Shown here piece after piece: positions 35,207-44,535 of a DNA stretch of 64,000 nucleotides. Source of the DNA: Acinetobacter pittii ANC 4050 (GTDB lineage Bacteria; Pseudomonadota; Gammaproteobacteria; Pseudomonadales; Moraxellaceae); NCBI RefSeq assembly GCF_000399685.1, contig NZ_KB976987.1, forward strand, positions 2,151,647 to 2,215,646, in the 5' to 3' direction. Positions within the stretch are counted from its first letter, which is position 1, and every line of letters starts with the position of its first letter. The notes under the pieces were generated by a model. The model saw only the letters and a program-made list of their open reading frames with translations. It was not told the origin of the DNA and did not search any database. Both the position numbers and the translations under genes were made by a program.

Positions 35207-36325
35207 ATGGATTTTAATGACCTGCTCAACCTGATGGTTGAAAAAAAATCATCCGACCTCTTTATTACAGATGGCGTTGCACCATCGATGAAGATTAACG
35301 GGCAAATTGTTCCCATTTCAAAAAACAGTCTTTCAGGCGAAATAATTGGTCAACTATTACATTCCATCATGAGTGAAAAACAGCGCAAAGAATTTGCAGA
35401 CACTCGTGAATGTAACTTTGCCATTATGAACCGTGATAAAACTGCCCGCTTTCGTGTGAGTGCTTTTCAGCAACGTGACATGCCGGGTATGGTACTCCGT
35501 CGAATTGAAACTAAAATTCCTTCAATTGATGACTTGCAATTACCGCCTGTACTTAAAGATTTATCGATGACCAAACGCGGTATCATTATTTTTGTAGGTG
35601 CAACAGGTACAGGTAAATCGACCTCACTGGCTTCTATGATTAGTTATCGCAACCATAACTCTAAAGGTCACATCATTACCATTGAAGACCCCATCGAATT
35701 TATTCATGAACATGCTGGCTGCATCATTACCCAACGTGAAGTTGGAATCGATACTGATTCATTTGAAATTGCCTTAAAGAATACTTTGCGACAAGCACCC
35801 GATGTCATCTTGATTGGTGAGATTCGTACGCGTGAAGTGATGGACTATGCGATTGGCTTCGCCGAAACGGGTCACTTGGTCTTAGCCACAATGCACGCCA
35901 ACAACGCCAACCAAGCACTTGATCGTATTATTCACTTCTTTGAAAGTGATCGCCACAGCCAGCTCTACATGGATTTATCTCTTAACTTAAAGGCCATGAT
36001 TGCACAGCAACTTATTCCAACGCCTGATGGTAACTCGCGCCGTGCCGCAATTGAGATTCTAATTAACTCACCATTAATTTCAGACTATATTCGTAAAGGC
36101 GAAATTCATGAAATTAAAGATTTAATGAAACGCTCACGTGAACTTGGTATGCAAACCTTTGACCAAGCGCTCTTTGATCTTTATAAGTCAGGCCAAATTA
36201 CCTATAAAGATGCATTAAAACATGCTGACTCACCAAACGATTTACGTTTAACAATTAAGCTTGCCGAAGAAGGTCCTGATCAAATTGCAGGCACAAATCA
36301 GCATTTAACCTTCGACAAACAGTAA
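35207..36325 (+). CDS. pilU: PilT-dependent pilus retraction ATPase PilU
   Basis: 372 residues, homologous to PilT throughout: Walker A GATGTGKST, Asp box TIEDPIEF, Walker B VILIGEIRT and His box GHLVLATMHANNA. The longer C-terminal tail (LAEEGPDQIAGTNQHL...) is typical of PilU. It assists PilT under load rather than replacing it. Second gene of the pilTU operon, closed by a two-way terminator shared with fur. Confidence 0.95.
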   Translation: MDFNDLLNLMVEKKSSDLFITDGVAPSMKINGQIVPISKNSLSGEIIGQLLHSIMSEKQRKEFADTRECNFAIMNRDKTARFRVSAFQQRDMPGMVLRRIETKIPSIDDLQLPPVLKDLSMTKRGIIIFVGATGTGKSTSLASMISYRNHNSKGHIITIEDPIEFIHEHAGCIITQREVGIDTDSFEIALKNTLRQAPDVILIGEIRTREVMDYAIGFAETGHLVLATMHANNANQALDRIIHFFESDRHSQLYMDLSLNLKAMIAQQLIPTPDGNSRRAAIEILINSPLISDYIRKGEIHEIKDLMKRSRELGMQTFDQALFDLYKSGQITYKDALKHADSPNDLRLTIKLAEEGPDQIAGTNQHLTFDKQ

Positions 36326-36334
36326 TTTCTTCAT

Positions 36335-36371
36335 AAAAAAAGGAAGGTTAAACGTAACCTTCCTTTTTTAT
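36335..36371. terminator. bidirectional terminator between pilU and fur
   Basis: Stem AAAAAAAGGAAGGTTA / TAACCTTCCTTTTTT with a 4-nt loop between convergent genes. Confidence 0.9.
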
Positions 36372-36394
36372 TTGTTTTCTTTGTGTGAAAACGA

Positions 36395-36832
36395 TTATTT
36401 CTTGCGCAGTACTTCCTGACATTCAGGTTCGTTACAGTAACCGTAGAGGTTTAATGAGTGACCCGTTAAAGTAAACCCATGTTGCTCTGCTACAGCATGC
36501 TGTTCCTTCTCGATAATATCATTAGTAAATTCAATAACTTTGTTGCAATTATGGCAAACTAAATGATCGTGATGATCTTCTTGCATAATTTCGAAAACAG
36601 AATGATTATTTTCAAAATGATGGCGCTGAATGATACCTGCAGCTTCAAATTGTGTTAACACACGGTAAACTGTCGCAAGACCGACATCTTCCCCTTGTTC
36701 TAACAAAGTCTTGTAAATATCTTCAGCGCTAAGATGATGTTGTTTTGAATTTTCTAATAATTCCAAAATCTTAATTCGTGGAAGGGTAACTTTAAGTCCA
36801 GCTTTGCGCAAATCTTGATTGGAAATAGGCAT
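36395..36832 (-). CDS. fur: ferric uptake regulator Fur
   Basis: 145 residues from the ATG at 36830-36832 (MPISNQDLRKAGLKVTLPRI); the longer frame adds nine residues of promoter region. Winged helix: TLPRIKILELLE and VGLATVYRVLTQFEAAGI. Regulatory metal site: HHDHLVCHNCNKVIEF (CxxC) and HSLNLYGYCNEPEC. With Fe2+ it represses siderophore and iron-uptake genes. It is divergent from bamE, a conserved arrangement. I could not see an unambiguous Fur box in the shared promoter. Confidence 0.96.
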   Translation of the reverse strand: MPISNQDLRKAGLKVTLPRIKILELLENSKQHHLSAEDIYKTLLEQGEDVGLATVYRVLTQFEAAGIIQRHHFENNHSVFEIMQEDHHDHLVCHNCNKVIEFTNDIIEKEQHAVAEQHGFTLTGHSLNLYGYCNEPECQEVLRKK

Positions 36833-36943
36833 GAAAAAAGGTCTCTCAACAAATCTCAAGTTGGAATAGGCAATAGAATTTAGATGAAGTATGATCTATC
36901 CTTTGATCAAATGCATCATAATTTATTGGGATAGTGTAGCAAA

Positions 36944-37342
36944 ATGCAAAAACTCGTGCTGACGTTATTAGTCACTTCACTCCTTGCCGGTTGTTCAATC
37001 TTTGGTGTATATAAGGTTGATATTCCTCAAGGGACTCCATTGACCAAAGCTCAGGCCTCTCAAGTACAAGTCGGCATGAATTTCCAGCAAGTGCGTTTTT
37101 TGCTTGGTAGTCCAACTGTGACTGATCCCCTCAATCCTCTACGTTGGGACTACATTTACAACTATATCCCGGGAACCTATGCGAAAAAAGCAAAAATCCC
37201 CGCAGCACATGGTCAGCATTTAAAAATTTACTTTGATGGAACTGGCACAGTAACTAAAATTGAAGGTTTAGAAACTATTCCAGAATCGCAACCAGGTTTA
37301 CCTGCTTCTAAAGAAGCGATTTTAACTGCACCACCACTATAA
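36944..37342 (+). CDS. bamE: outer membrane assembly lipoprotein BamE (SmpA/OmlA)
   Basis: 132 residues with a signal peptide and lipobox (TSLLAGC). The mature part has the SmpA/OmlA fold: VQVGMNFQQVRFLLGSPTVTDPLNPLRWDYIYNY and LKIYFDGTGTVTKIEG. BamE is the small subunit of the beta-barrel assembly complex in the outer membrane. The C-terminal proline-rich tail goes beyond the core fold. Divergent from fur, as in Pseudomonas. Closed by a terminator. Confidence 0.94.
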   Translation: MQKLVLTLLVTSLLAGCSIFGVYKVDIPQGTPLTKAQASQVQVGMNFQQVRFLLGSPTVTDPLNPLRWDYIYNYIPGTYAKKAKIPAAHGQHLKIYFDGTGTVTKIEGLETIPESQPGLPASKEAILTAPPL

Positions 37343-37361
37343 TCGTTTTTTCTAATAAAAA

Positions 37362-37396
37362 TAAACCCCTCAAGTGAAATACTTTGAGGGGTTTTG
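37362..37396. terminator. bidirectional terminator between bamE and rnfH
   Basis: Stem AAACCCCTCAAG / CTTTGAGGGGTTTT around a short loop, between convergent genes. Confidence 0.9.
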
Positions 37397-37406
37397 TTTA
37401 TGGGGC

Positions 37407-37721
37407 TTATTGCTTAAAGCGATTACTTTTAATATATCGCCCCACAGGGTTTTTCTCGGCGCGTTTACGGCGTATATCTTTAGGATTAATGGTTAAAGGT
37501 CGATAAACCTCAACTCGATCACCCGCTTGTAAAATCGCATATGCCTCAACTTTTGCACCAAAGATGCCAAGTTGTAGTGGTTCAGGCAAACTCACTTGCG
37601 CTTGCAACCCACTCGCCTCAACTGCTTGTAATGCAGTCATACCAGCCTCAAATGGAATAGCAACTAAAAACTGTTGCTCTGGGGCTGCAAAAGCAACCCA
37701 CACTTGCTGAGCTTTTTCCAT
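37407..37721 (-). CDS. rnfH: RnfH-family ubiquitin-like protein
   Basis: 104 residues from the ATG at 37719-37721 (MEKAQQVWVAFA), which overlaps the stop codon of the upstream transporter gene as TGATG. A longer frame to 37799 only reads over that gene. It is a beta-grasp protein: QQVWVAFAAPEQQFLVAIPF, then LGIFGAKV and LQAGDRVEVYRPLTINPKDIRRKRAEK, the RnfH signature. RnfH commonly neighbours fur and bamE in gammaproteobacteria; its function is unclear. The one-base overlap implies translational coupling with the transporter. Confidence 0.88.
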   Translation of the reverse strand: MEKAQQVWVAFAAPEQQFLVAIPFEAGMTALQAVEASGLQAQVSLPEPLQLGIFGAKVEAYAILQAGDRVEVYRPLTINPKDIRRKRAEKNPVGRYIKSNRFKQ

Positions 37722-38803
37722 CAGATCATTTGTCCAATTACCGCAACCATGGCAATGATAATTGAAAGCGGTAATACAATACGTACCGCAATACGCCATA
37801 AGTTATAAAACAACTCATTGCTAAAATTCATCGATTTACGCAAATGGCTAATTTTCATAATCCAGCCAGCAAAAATGGCATAGATCAGGCAAATGAGTAA
37901 TCCCCAAAGCATCAAAATCAGTGTAAAGATACTATGAAGCTCAGGTACAGCCCAAACCGCAATCGCTATAACAATAATCACCCACTGTAAAACAGGCATA
38001 AGCTGACGCTGAGCAAGCTGTTCTCTAGCCAATTGTACAAATAACGCTGTGGTCATGACTGCGGTAAAGATCCAAGTAAAAACAGGGAGCTGCGCTTGTA
38101 AAGAAAAGAAACCAAAGGCAATCACAGCGATGAGTTGAGCTAACCAGATTGGAAGAACCGTTTTGGTTGCGCCTTCTTGTGTCTGCACAGCACCTACACT
38201 ATTTTGCCAGTAAAGCCCTAAACCTAACCCACTCGCAACAAGCGCAAGAACAGTCGCATTACCCCACTCTTTAAACTCAACATTTGTCCAGTGCCAAGGC
38301 TGTAAAGTCGTTCCCATTGTGTTAGCTAAAACAAGAGAAGCAATTACCCCAATCGTCATGAGCAAAACTAAAATCTGACGTGGAATAAAAGATAAAATTA
38401 AACCCACAACAGCAAGACCTGCGAAAACAAGCTGCCCAGAAACGCTATTATTAAGTTGTGTAGCTAGTAAATTGCCAGCGGTACTTAATACATTACCCGC
38501 TAAAAATGGAATAAAAATAACTGCAAGCCAGCCAACCAAACGCCATTTTGGGGAACTATCTGCTTCACGAGTTAAACTTGATAACGCATTTAAGGCTGTA
38601 GTCTTCGACCGTTTTGCTAAAGCAATTTCCAAATAACAAACTGGTAGTGCCACTAGCAACATTGTGCCTAACCACAATAACCAGAAATCGAGTTGACGAT
38701 CAATCTGGATGCCCATCGTGGGTGCCAATGTCGCCATAATGATGAAAGATAAGCAAAACGCCATCAGGGGCGATAACCATCGTGACATAGGTATGTCCTG
38801 CAT
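37721..38803 (-). CDS. NSS-like (sodium-dependent) transporter
   Basis: 360 residues from the ATG at 38801-38803, which has AAGGA upstream; a frame reaching 38860 has no good start. About ten membrane helices are predicted. The first (SPLMAFCLSFIIMATLAPTMG), the loop VALPVCYLEIALAKRSKTTALNAL and the third helix resemble the neurotransmitter:sodium symporter fold, but the protein is shorter than classic members (450-550). It could be a reduced NSS-type amino acid transporter; the substrate is unknown. It overlaps rnfH by one base. Confidence 0.65.
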   Translation of the reverse strand: MQDIPMSRWLSPLMAFCLSFIIMATLAPTMGIQIDRQLDFWLLWLGTMLLVALPVCYLEIALAKRSKTTALNALSSLTREADSSPKWRLVGWLAVIFIPFLAGNVLSTAGNLLATQLNNSVSGQLVFAGLAVVGLILSFIPRQILVLLMTIGVIASLVLANTMGTTLQPWHWTNVEFKEWGNATVLALVASGLGLGLYWQNSVGAVQTQEGATKTVLPIWLAQLIAVIAFGFFSLQAQLPVFTWIFTAVMTTALFVQLAREQLAQRQLMPVLQWVIIVIAIAVWAVPELHSIFTLILMLWGLLICLIYAIFAGWIMKISHLRKSMNFSNELFYNLWRIAVRIVLPLSIIIAMVAVIGQMI

Positions 38804-38871
38804 TATGCATTCCTTGAAAAAGACTATAGATATTTTGCCCGTGTCATGCTTGAAAATCAAAGTTTGCTCAA

Positions 38872-38904
38872 TAAAAAAAGCAAACTACCGAATCGATAGT
38901 TTGC
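38872..38904 (-). terminator. terminator of the bacteriohemerythrin gene
   Basis: On the minus strand the stem GCAAACTA/TAGTTTGC is followed by a long T-run. Confidence 0.85.
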
Positions 38905-38941
38905 CGCGCTAACTGAAATTATGAGTTATTTTTATTTCAGG

Positions 38942-39397
38942 TTATGAGAAAAACCGAGCAAACCAGTTTTTCCCTTTCTTTTTTTCTTTTTCTCTAATAA
39001 TTCCCATCATATTTTCTTTTACTGCCCCTACATAATCGGCATCATCATGTTGAATATGGTTAATTAACCATTTAGCCAAAATTTCTTGTAATTCCGCTTC
39101 AATCGTATGCCCCATTTCAAAACGTTCACGATATAACTCTATTTTTTTAATAAATAAGTCATGTACTCGTTTATGAGGTACACGATATTTATAATCAGCT
39201 TCCTCTTGCAAACTTTCTTCGAAAGTAAAATGTGATTGCGTATAATCGATAATATTGTCTAAAACATCTTTAATACGACGTCTATCCTCTTCATCTTTTA
39301 CATCATCAATCTCATTAATATAATCAAGTATTCGTTTATGTTGCTCATCGATAACATCAATACCCGTATTATATTCTGAAGCCCATTTCATTTTCAT
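38942..39397 (-). CDS. bacteriohemerythrin
   Basis: 151 residues; the ATG at 39397 lies after GGGGAG, and a second ATG at 39391 is equally possible. The four-helix di-iron site is intact: DEQHKRI, SHFTFEE, PHKRVHDLF and HIQHDDADY provide the histidine/carboxylate ligands in the family order. It binds oxygen reversibly and probably helps oxygen sensing or supply, or protects against oxygen. The C-terminus is lysine-rich. It stands alone with its own terminator. The 260 bp upstream are very AT-rich and show no other feature. Confidence 0.93.
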   Translation of the reverse strand: MKMKWASEYNTGIDVIDEQHKRILDYINEIDDVKDEEDRRRIKDVLDNIIDYTQSHFTFEESLQEEADYKYRVPHKRVHDLFIKKIELYRERFEMGHTIEAELQEILAKWLINHIQHDDADYVGAVKENMMGIIREKEKKKGKNWFARFFS

Positions 39398-39659
39398 ACA
39401 TCTCCCCAATGATGCTTAATGATTGTTGCATAAACTGCATGATATATTTAAAGAATATAAATAAAAACAAACCTATTTTGTCAGCTTTAGCATATAAAAG
39501 TTATATTTAACACAAGTTATTGTTTTTATATATTTTAATTAAAATTAACCAACTAAAATAATAAAGTATTTTTTAAACAAACTATTTTATTATTAACTGA
39601 TTAAAATATATAAATATCCTTATTCATATATTTTAAATATATTTTAAATATATTTTATA

Positions 39660-40508
39660 TTAATACTGATCTGCACGTGTAATACGTTTAAGTTCAGGAT
39701 TTTCCTGTTCGCGCTTTAATCTTTCTACAAAAGTAAGAGCTTTTTTAACTGGTTTACCATGTTGAAATAAAATCATTTCACCAGGTTGATACGCTGTCCA
39801 ATTTTCATTATGTGTTAAAGGTTCAGTCGTTATAACTGCCACACGATCTTCAGGTGTTGTTACCTGACTAAAGTCAACTTCAACATCTAAATCAATTAAG
39901 TGAGCATGATTAAATGGATATTCACGCACTAACCAATGTAATTTAGTAATGGCATAACTAAATAATGCTTTGCCATTAGATAGACAATAATTAAATGTGC
40001 CATATTCCGCAATTTGCGGAGAAATCTTTTCTAATACTTCAAAGATTTGTTCAAGACTTGGCTCTTCATAACCAAAGACTTCAACGAGTTGATCGAGCAA
40101 GTAGCAAAATGCACGTTCACTATCCGTATTACCTACTGGTGTGAAACGTCCACTTAATGGCGGATTAAAGTCATGTAAATCACCATTATGAGCAAAAATC
40201 CAGTGTCGCCCCCACAGCTCACGAATAAAGGGATGTGAATTTTCTAAAGTGATTTTGCCTTGAGTAGCTTTGCGAATGTGTGCAATCACATTGCGTGATT
40301 TAATAGGATAATTACGAATAAGATCGGCAATTGGAGATTCAACTGCCGACTGGTTATCAACGAATAAACGGCACGCCTTATCTTCGAAAAATGCAATACC
40401 AAATCCATCGCTATGATCTGAGGTAATTCCTGCACGTTGTGAAAAACCACGGAAAGAAAAAGTAATATCCGTTGGTGTTGCACAATTCATTCCTAATAGC
40501 TGGCACAT
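39660..40508 (-). CDS. class II glutamine amidotransferase, YafJ-like
   Basis: 282 residues. After removal of Met1 the N-terminal cysteine of MCQLLGMN becomes the nucleophile. SRNVIAHIRKATQG and HPFIRELWGRHWIFAHNGDL are the Ntn glutamine-amidotransferase signatures, and VGNTDSERAFCYLLDQL follows. It has no synthase domain, so it matches the free-standing YafJ/Gat-like group. Its acceptor substrate is not known. The coding end lies next to AT-rich intergenic DNA. Confidence 0.9.
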   Translation of the reverse strand: MCQLLGMNCATPTDITFSFRGFSQRAGITSDHSDGFGIAFFEDKACRLFVDNQSAVESPIADLIRNYPIKSRNVIAHIRKATQGKITLENSHPFIRELWGRHWIFAHNGDLHDFNPPLSGRFTPVGNTDSERAFCYLLDQLVEVFGYEEPSLEQIFEVLEKISPQIAEYGTFNYCLSNGKALFSYAITKLHWLVREYPFNHAHLIDLDVEVDFSQVTTPEDRVAVITTEPLTHNENWTAYQPGEMILFQHGKPVKKALTFVERLKREQENPELKRITRADQY

Positions 40509-40615
40509 ATCGCTTTTAAACTACTTTTAATTACCCCATCTGCTCTATTGTGCATGAGAGTAAAATGGCTTGCAAATCTCAATATGTGCTGGCTATTACA
40601 AAATAGGAAATATGA

Positions 40616-41398
40616 TTAACGCTGCACCATTTTATTCATTACAAATGAGGTCGCGACTTTATTCACTTCAAGAAATACAAAATAATCTAAACAGTTAAAT
40701 TCTTCATCAAAAAATGCCTGTTTAGATAGTTTTGACTGCATACTCAAATACATTTGAAATAGCTTTGGCATACGTTCATCTTGTGGAAAACTAAACTCCG
40801 GATATTCAGGGTCATAGATTTTTTTAGAACGAATATCAATTGTTTTGCTTTCAGATAATTGTTGAATCTGGCGATGTGTGTAATACGCTCTAGCTAAATT
40901 ATCTTGCAAATGAATACTGACACAGCCCATTAAATATTTAGCGCGCATTGACCAGAGCACTTTCGGTGCAAGGTTTAACCATAACATTGACAATGCCTTA
41001 CCATTACGAAAGCGAGGATGTACACAAGTACGGCCTATTTCTAACACATTTGGAAGATGGGATAACTGAGGAACAATATCAAACTCATGGGCACTGTAGC
41101 TTTGTGCTATTTCGTGGCCTTGAAATAGCTTTAAACGAGTATACGCTACAATTTCTCCAGTCCATTTTTCACGCAAGACCGCATGTTCACAACCAAAATC
41201 GTAAATATCTTGGTCTAAATTATCTTCAAACTTGATTCCGAATTGTTGGCTAAATTGTTGTGCACGAAACCGTTGTACATCTTGTAATTCTTTTAAATTA
41301 TCAACCCATTCAAAACGAAATTGTGTCTGATTTATTGCTTTATGACGATTTAAAGGTAAAGTCCAGGTTTGGCGATATTGATTAAATTTTTCCAGCAT
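40616..41398 (-). CDS. GNAT/OlsB-like N-acyltransferase (ornithine lipid synthesis type)
   Basis: 260 residues from the ATG at 41396-41398. It resembles OlsB, which adds a 3-hydroxyacyl chain from ACP to ornithine (or lysine) in the first step of aminolipid synthesis: FRAQQFSQQFGIKF, DIYDFGCEHAVLRE, YTRLKLFQGHEIAQSYSAHEFD and LEIGRTCVHPRFRNG are characteristic. An OlsA acyltransferase is not adjacent, although a PlsC-type gene lies about 6 kb away. Hemolysin-like annotation is a common alternative name. Closest reading: OlsB-like; substrate unproven. Confidence 0.78.
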   Translation of the reverse strand: MLEKFNQYRQTWTLPLNRHKAINQTQFRFEWVDNLKELQDVQRFRAQQFSQQFGIKFEDNLDQDIYDFGCEHAVLREKWTGEIVAYTRLKLFQGHEIAQSYSAHEFDIVPQLSHLPNVLEIGRTCVHPRFRNGKALSMLWLNLAPKVLWSMRAKYLMGCVSIHLQDNLARAYYTHRQIQQLSESKTIDIRSKKIYDPEYPEFSFPQDERMPKLFQMYLSMQSKLSKQAFFDEEFNCLDYFVFLEVNKVATSFVMNKMVQR

Positions 41399-41471
41399 AA
41401 TGAACGCTCCTAGTGACATCCCCTACACTAGTCAAAGCTCATGACAAAAAAATGACCAAATTAAAATGGTA

Positions 41472-41502
41472 TAAAAAAAGACCACCTAGAGTGATCTTTT
41501 TA
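41472..41502 (-). terminator. terminator of argB
   Basis: Stem AAAAAGA(C)CAC / GTGATCTTTTT with one mismatch and a 5-nt loop, followed by a T-run on the minus strand. It ends the algC-argB unit. Confidence 0.75.
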
Positions 41503-41520
41503 TTAAAAATAACGGATTTC

Positions 41521-42441
<921 letters not shown>

Positions 42442-43860
42442 TTAGGCCTCTGAAAGTTCTTGTGCAATTTGCGGATAATGTTCTTGCAACATATCTACAA
42501 ATTTTTGCTGGATTTCCTTTAATCGTAAAGGATTATCCGCATCAAATCTTACTGTAAAGTATTCACCAGTATTTGATGCTCGAATAATGCCAAAACCATC
42601 ATCAAAATCAAGACGTACGCCATCGATTTTACTAATACGTGCCCCTAAACGATGACTTAAAATCTCAATATCTTGTAATACATACTTTGGATCGGACTGA
42701 TACGTACCAATATAAGTATCTTCTGTACAACATCTTTCTGGATATGAGGCAAATAATTCAGAAATAGTTGTAGCACTTGATTGGGTAAAATATTCCATTA
42801 CACGTAATGCAGCATACAAACCATCGTCGTACCCAAAACCACGGCCATCATTAAACACATAATGACCTGCATATTCTCCACCAAAAATGGCACGTCCACC
42901 CGACTGAGACAAATAAGCCCGCAGGAAACTACTTCCCGTGCGGATCATTTTTGCTTTTCCACCGAGTTTTTCAACAGTCTCTTGAACCATACGTGAACAT
43001 TTCACATCAAAAACAATTTCTTGCTCGGGGTGCTGCTCAAGGCACATTTGCGCGAAAAGCGACAATAAACGGTCTGCTGTCAATATTTGGGCTTTTTCAT
43101 CGACTAAAACAACACGGTCTCCATCACCATCCAAAGCAATACCAATATCAGCCTGCTGCTCGACCACTGCTTTTCGCAAGCTAGTTAAATGAGCTGCATG
43201 TGACGGATCTGGTGCATGATCGGGAAACTCTCCATTTGGATCGGTACGTAAAGCAATGACTTCACAACCCATTTTTTCCAAGATTAGCTTTGAACAATGC
43301 CCAGCTGAACCATGTAAACCATCTAAAACAACTTTTAAAGGGCGTTTTAAATGAATATCTTTAAAAATAGCTTGTTGGTATTTTTGGCAAAATTCAGCTT
43401 TAAATTGAGGTAAGGTTAGCTCAAGTACAGAAATTGAATGGTTGGGTACATAAGTTTGGGCTTCTTCACCCACCTGCTGAATCATTTCTGGAGACGGTGG
43501 TTCACCTTTTAAAATCCACTTAATACCATTATCCGATTTCGGATTATGGCTTGCCGTCACCATAATACCGTTGCCACCAAAATCTCTAGCAATGTAGTAC
43601 ATCATAGGTGATGAGCAGCAGCCGATATTGGTAACGTTTAAGCCTTGTTCTATTAAAATTTCTTCAATTAAGTGCGCATAGGCTGGGCTAGTGAGACGGG
43701 CATCATAGCCAATTATTAATTGAGTTTGTTTTGCTTGTTTGTATTGCTGTGCCAATCCATAGGCAATTGAACGGACAACGTCCGTGGTTAAATAAGAAAG
43801 TTTGCCTCTAATATCGTAAGCACGAAAAATACTTTTAGGAAATGAGTGTCTTACATTCAT
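42442..43860 (-). CDS. algC: phosphomannomutase/phosphoglucomutase AlgC
   Basis: 472 residues. The active-site serine loop is VTASHNPKSDNGIKW (phosphoserine in ASHNP); the metal loop is ALDGDGDRVVLVD; the sugar-binding loop is GGEYAGHYVFNDG; the phosphate-binding C-terminus is RASNTGEYFTVRFDA. The start MNVRHSFPKSIFRAYDIRGKL is typical of AlgC. It interconverts hexose 1- and 6-phosphates for LPS, capsule and exopolysaccharide precursors. Followed closely by argB. Confidence 0.95.
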   Translation of the reverse strand: MNVRHSFPKSIFRAYDIRGKLSYLTTDVVRSIAYGLAQQYKQAKQTQLIIGYDARLTSPAYAHLIEEILIEQGLNVTNIGCCSSPMMYYIARDFGGNGIMVTASHNPKSDNGIKWILKGEPPSPEMIQQVGEEAQTYVPNHSISVLELTLPQFKAEFCQKYQQAIFKDIHLKRPLKVVLDGLHGSAGHCSKLILEKMGCEVIALRTDPNGEFPDHAPDPSHAAHLTSLRKAVVEQQADIGIALDGDGDRVVLVDEKAQILTADRLLSLFAQMCLEQHPEQEIVFDVKCSRMVQETVEKLGGKAKMIRTGSSFLRAYLSQSGGRAIFGGEYAGHYVFNDGRGFGYDDGLYAALRVMEYFTQSSATTISELFASYPERCCTEDTYIGTYQSDPKYVLQDIEILSHRLGARISKIDGVRLDFDDGFGIIRASNTGEYFTVRFDADNPLRLKEIQQKFVDMLQEHYPQIAQELSEA

Positions 43861-44004
43861 AGCGTATCTTCTATTTAAAGATCAATTCGATCTATCGCAA
43901 AAACATAGATTATTCAAAATTTTTGAAAGGTTTGTTTGCTAAAAAAGTTAAAAGAATATTAGTAAAGCGTGTTGTAATATAATCTATTGTAACATTCAAG
44001 ATGC

Positions 44005-44035
44005 AAAAAGAAACGCCTGACCAGCAGGCGTTTGA
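44005..44035 (-). terminator. terminator of dut
   Basis: Stem AAACGCCTG/CAGGCGTTT with a 5-nt loop, followed by C and five T's on the minus strand. The dut gene is therefore transcribed separately from algC-argB. Confidence 0.8.
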
Positions 44036-44059
44036 TTTTCGTTAAAATTCTCAAAAAAC

Positions 44060-44512
44060 TTATTGTTTACCTGTGTGACCAAAGCCACCAGCACCACGTA
44101 AAGTTTCTTCAAATTCTTCTACTTGTTCAAATTCAGCTTGTACGACTGGCACTAAAACATACTGTGCCAAGCGCTCACCAGGTTCTAAACGGAATGTCGT
44201 TTGACCACGGTTCCAAACTGAAACCATCAATTCACCTTGATAATCCGAATCAATCAAACCAACCAAGTTACCAAGCACGATACCGTGTTTATGACCTAGA
44301 CCTGAACGCGGTAAAATTAAACCAGCAAAATTGACATCATGAATATAAATTGCCATACCTGTTTTAACTAAAACAGTTTGTCCTGGTTCAATATCAATTG
44401 CTTCATCTAAACAGGCACGTAAATCTAAACCAGCTGAACCTGCTGTAGCATATGAAGGTAAAGGCCATTCTTTACCTAAACGCGGATCGAGCAATTTCAC
44501 TTGAACTTTCAT
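44060..44512 (-). CDS. dut: dUTP diphosphatase
   Basis: 150 residues, with the five dUTPase motifs in order: [47 protein letters not shown] and [12 protein letters not shown]. It hydrolyses dUTP to dUMP, keeping uracil out of DNA and feeding thymidylate synthesis. The rep helicase gene ends 23 bp upstream of its ATG on the same strand, so the two may be cotranscribed. Confidence 0.97.
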   Translation of the reverse strand: MKVQVKLLDPRLGKEWPLPSYATAGSAGLDLRACLDEAIDIEPGQTVLVKTGMAIYIHDVNFAGLILPRSGLGHKHGIVLGNLVGLIDSDYQGELMVSVWNRGQTTFRLEPGERLAQYVLVPVVQAEFEQVEEFEETLRGAGGFGHTGKQ

Positions 44513-44535
44513 GGGATTTCCTAAAATTAAAAAAA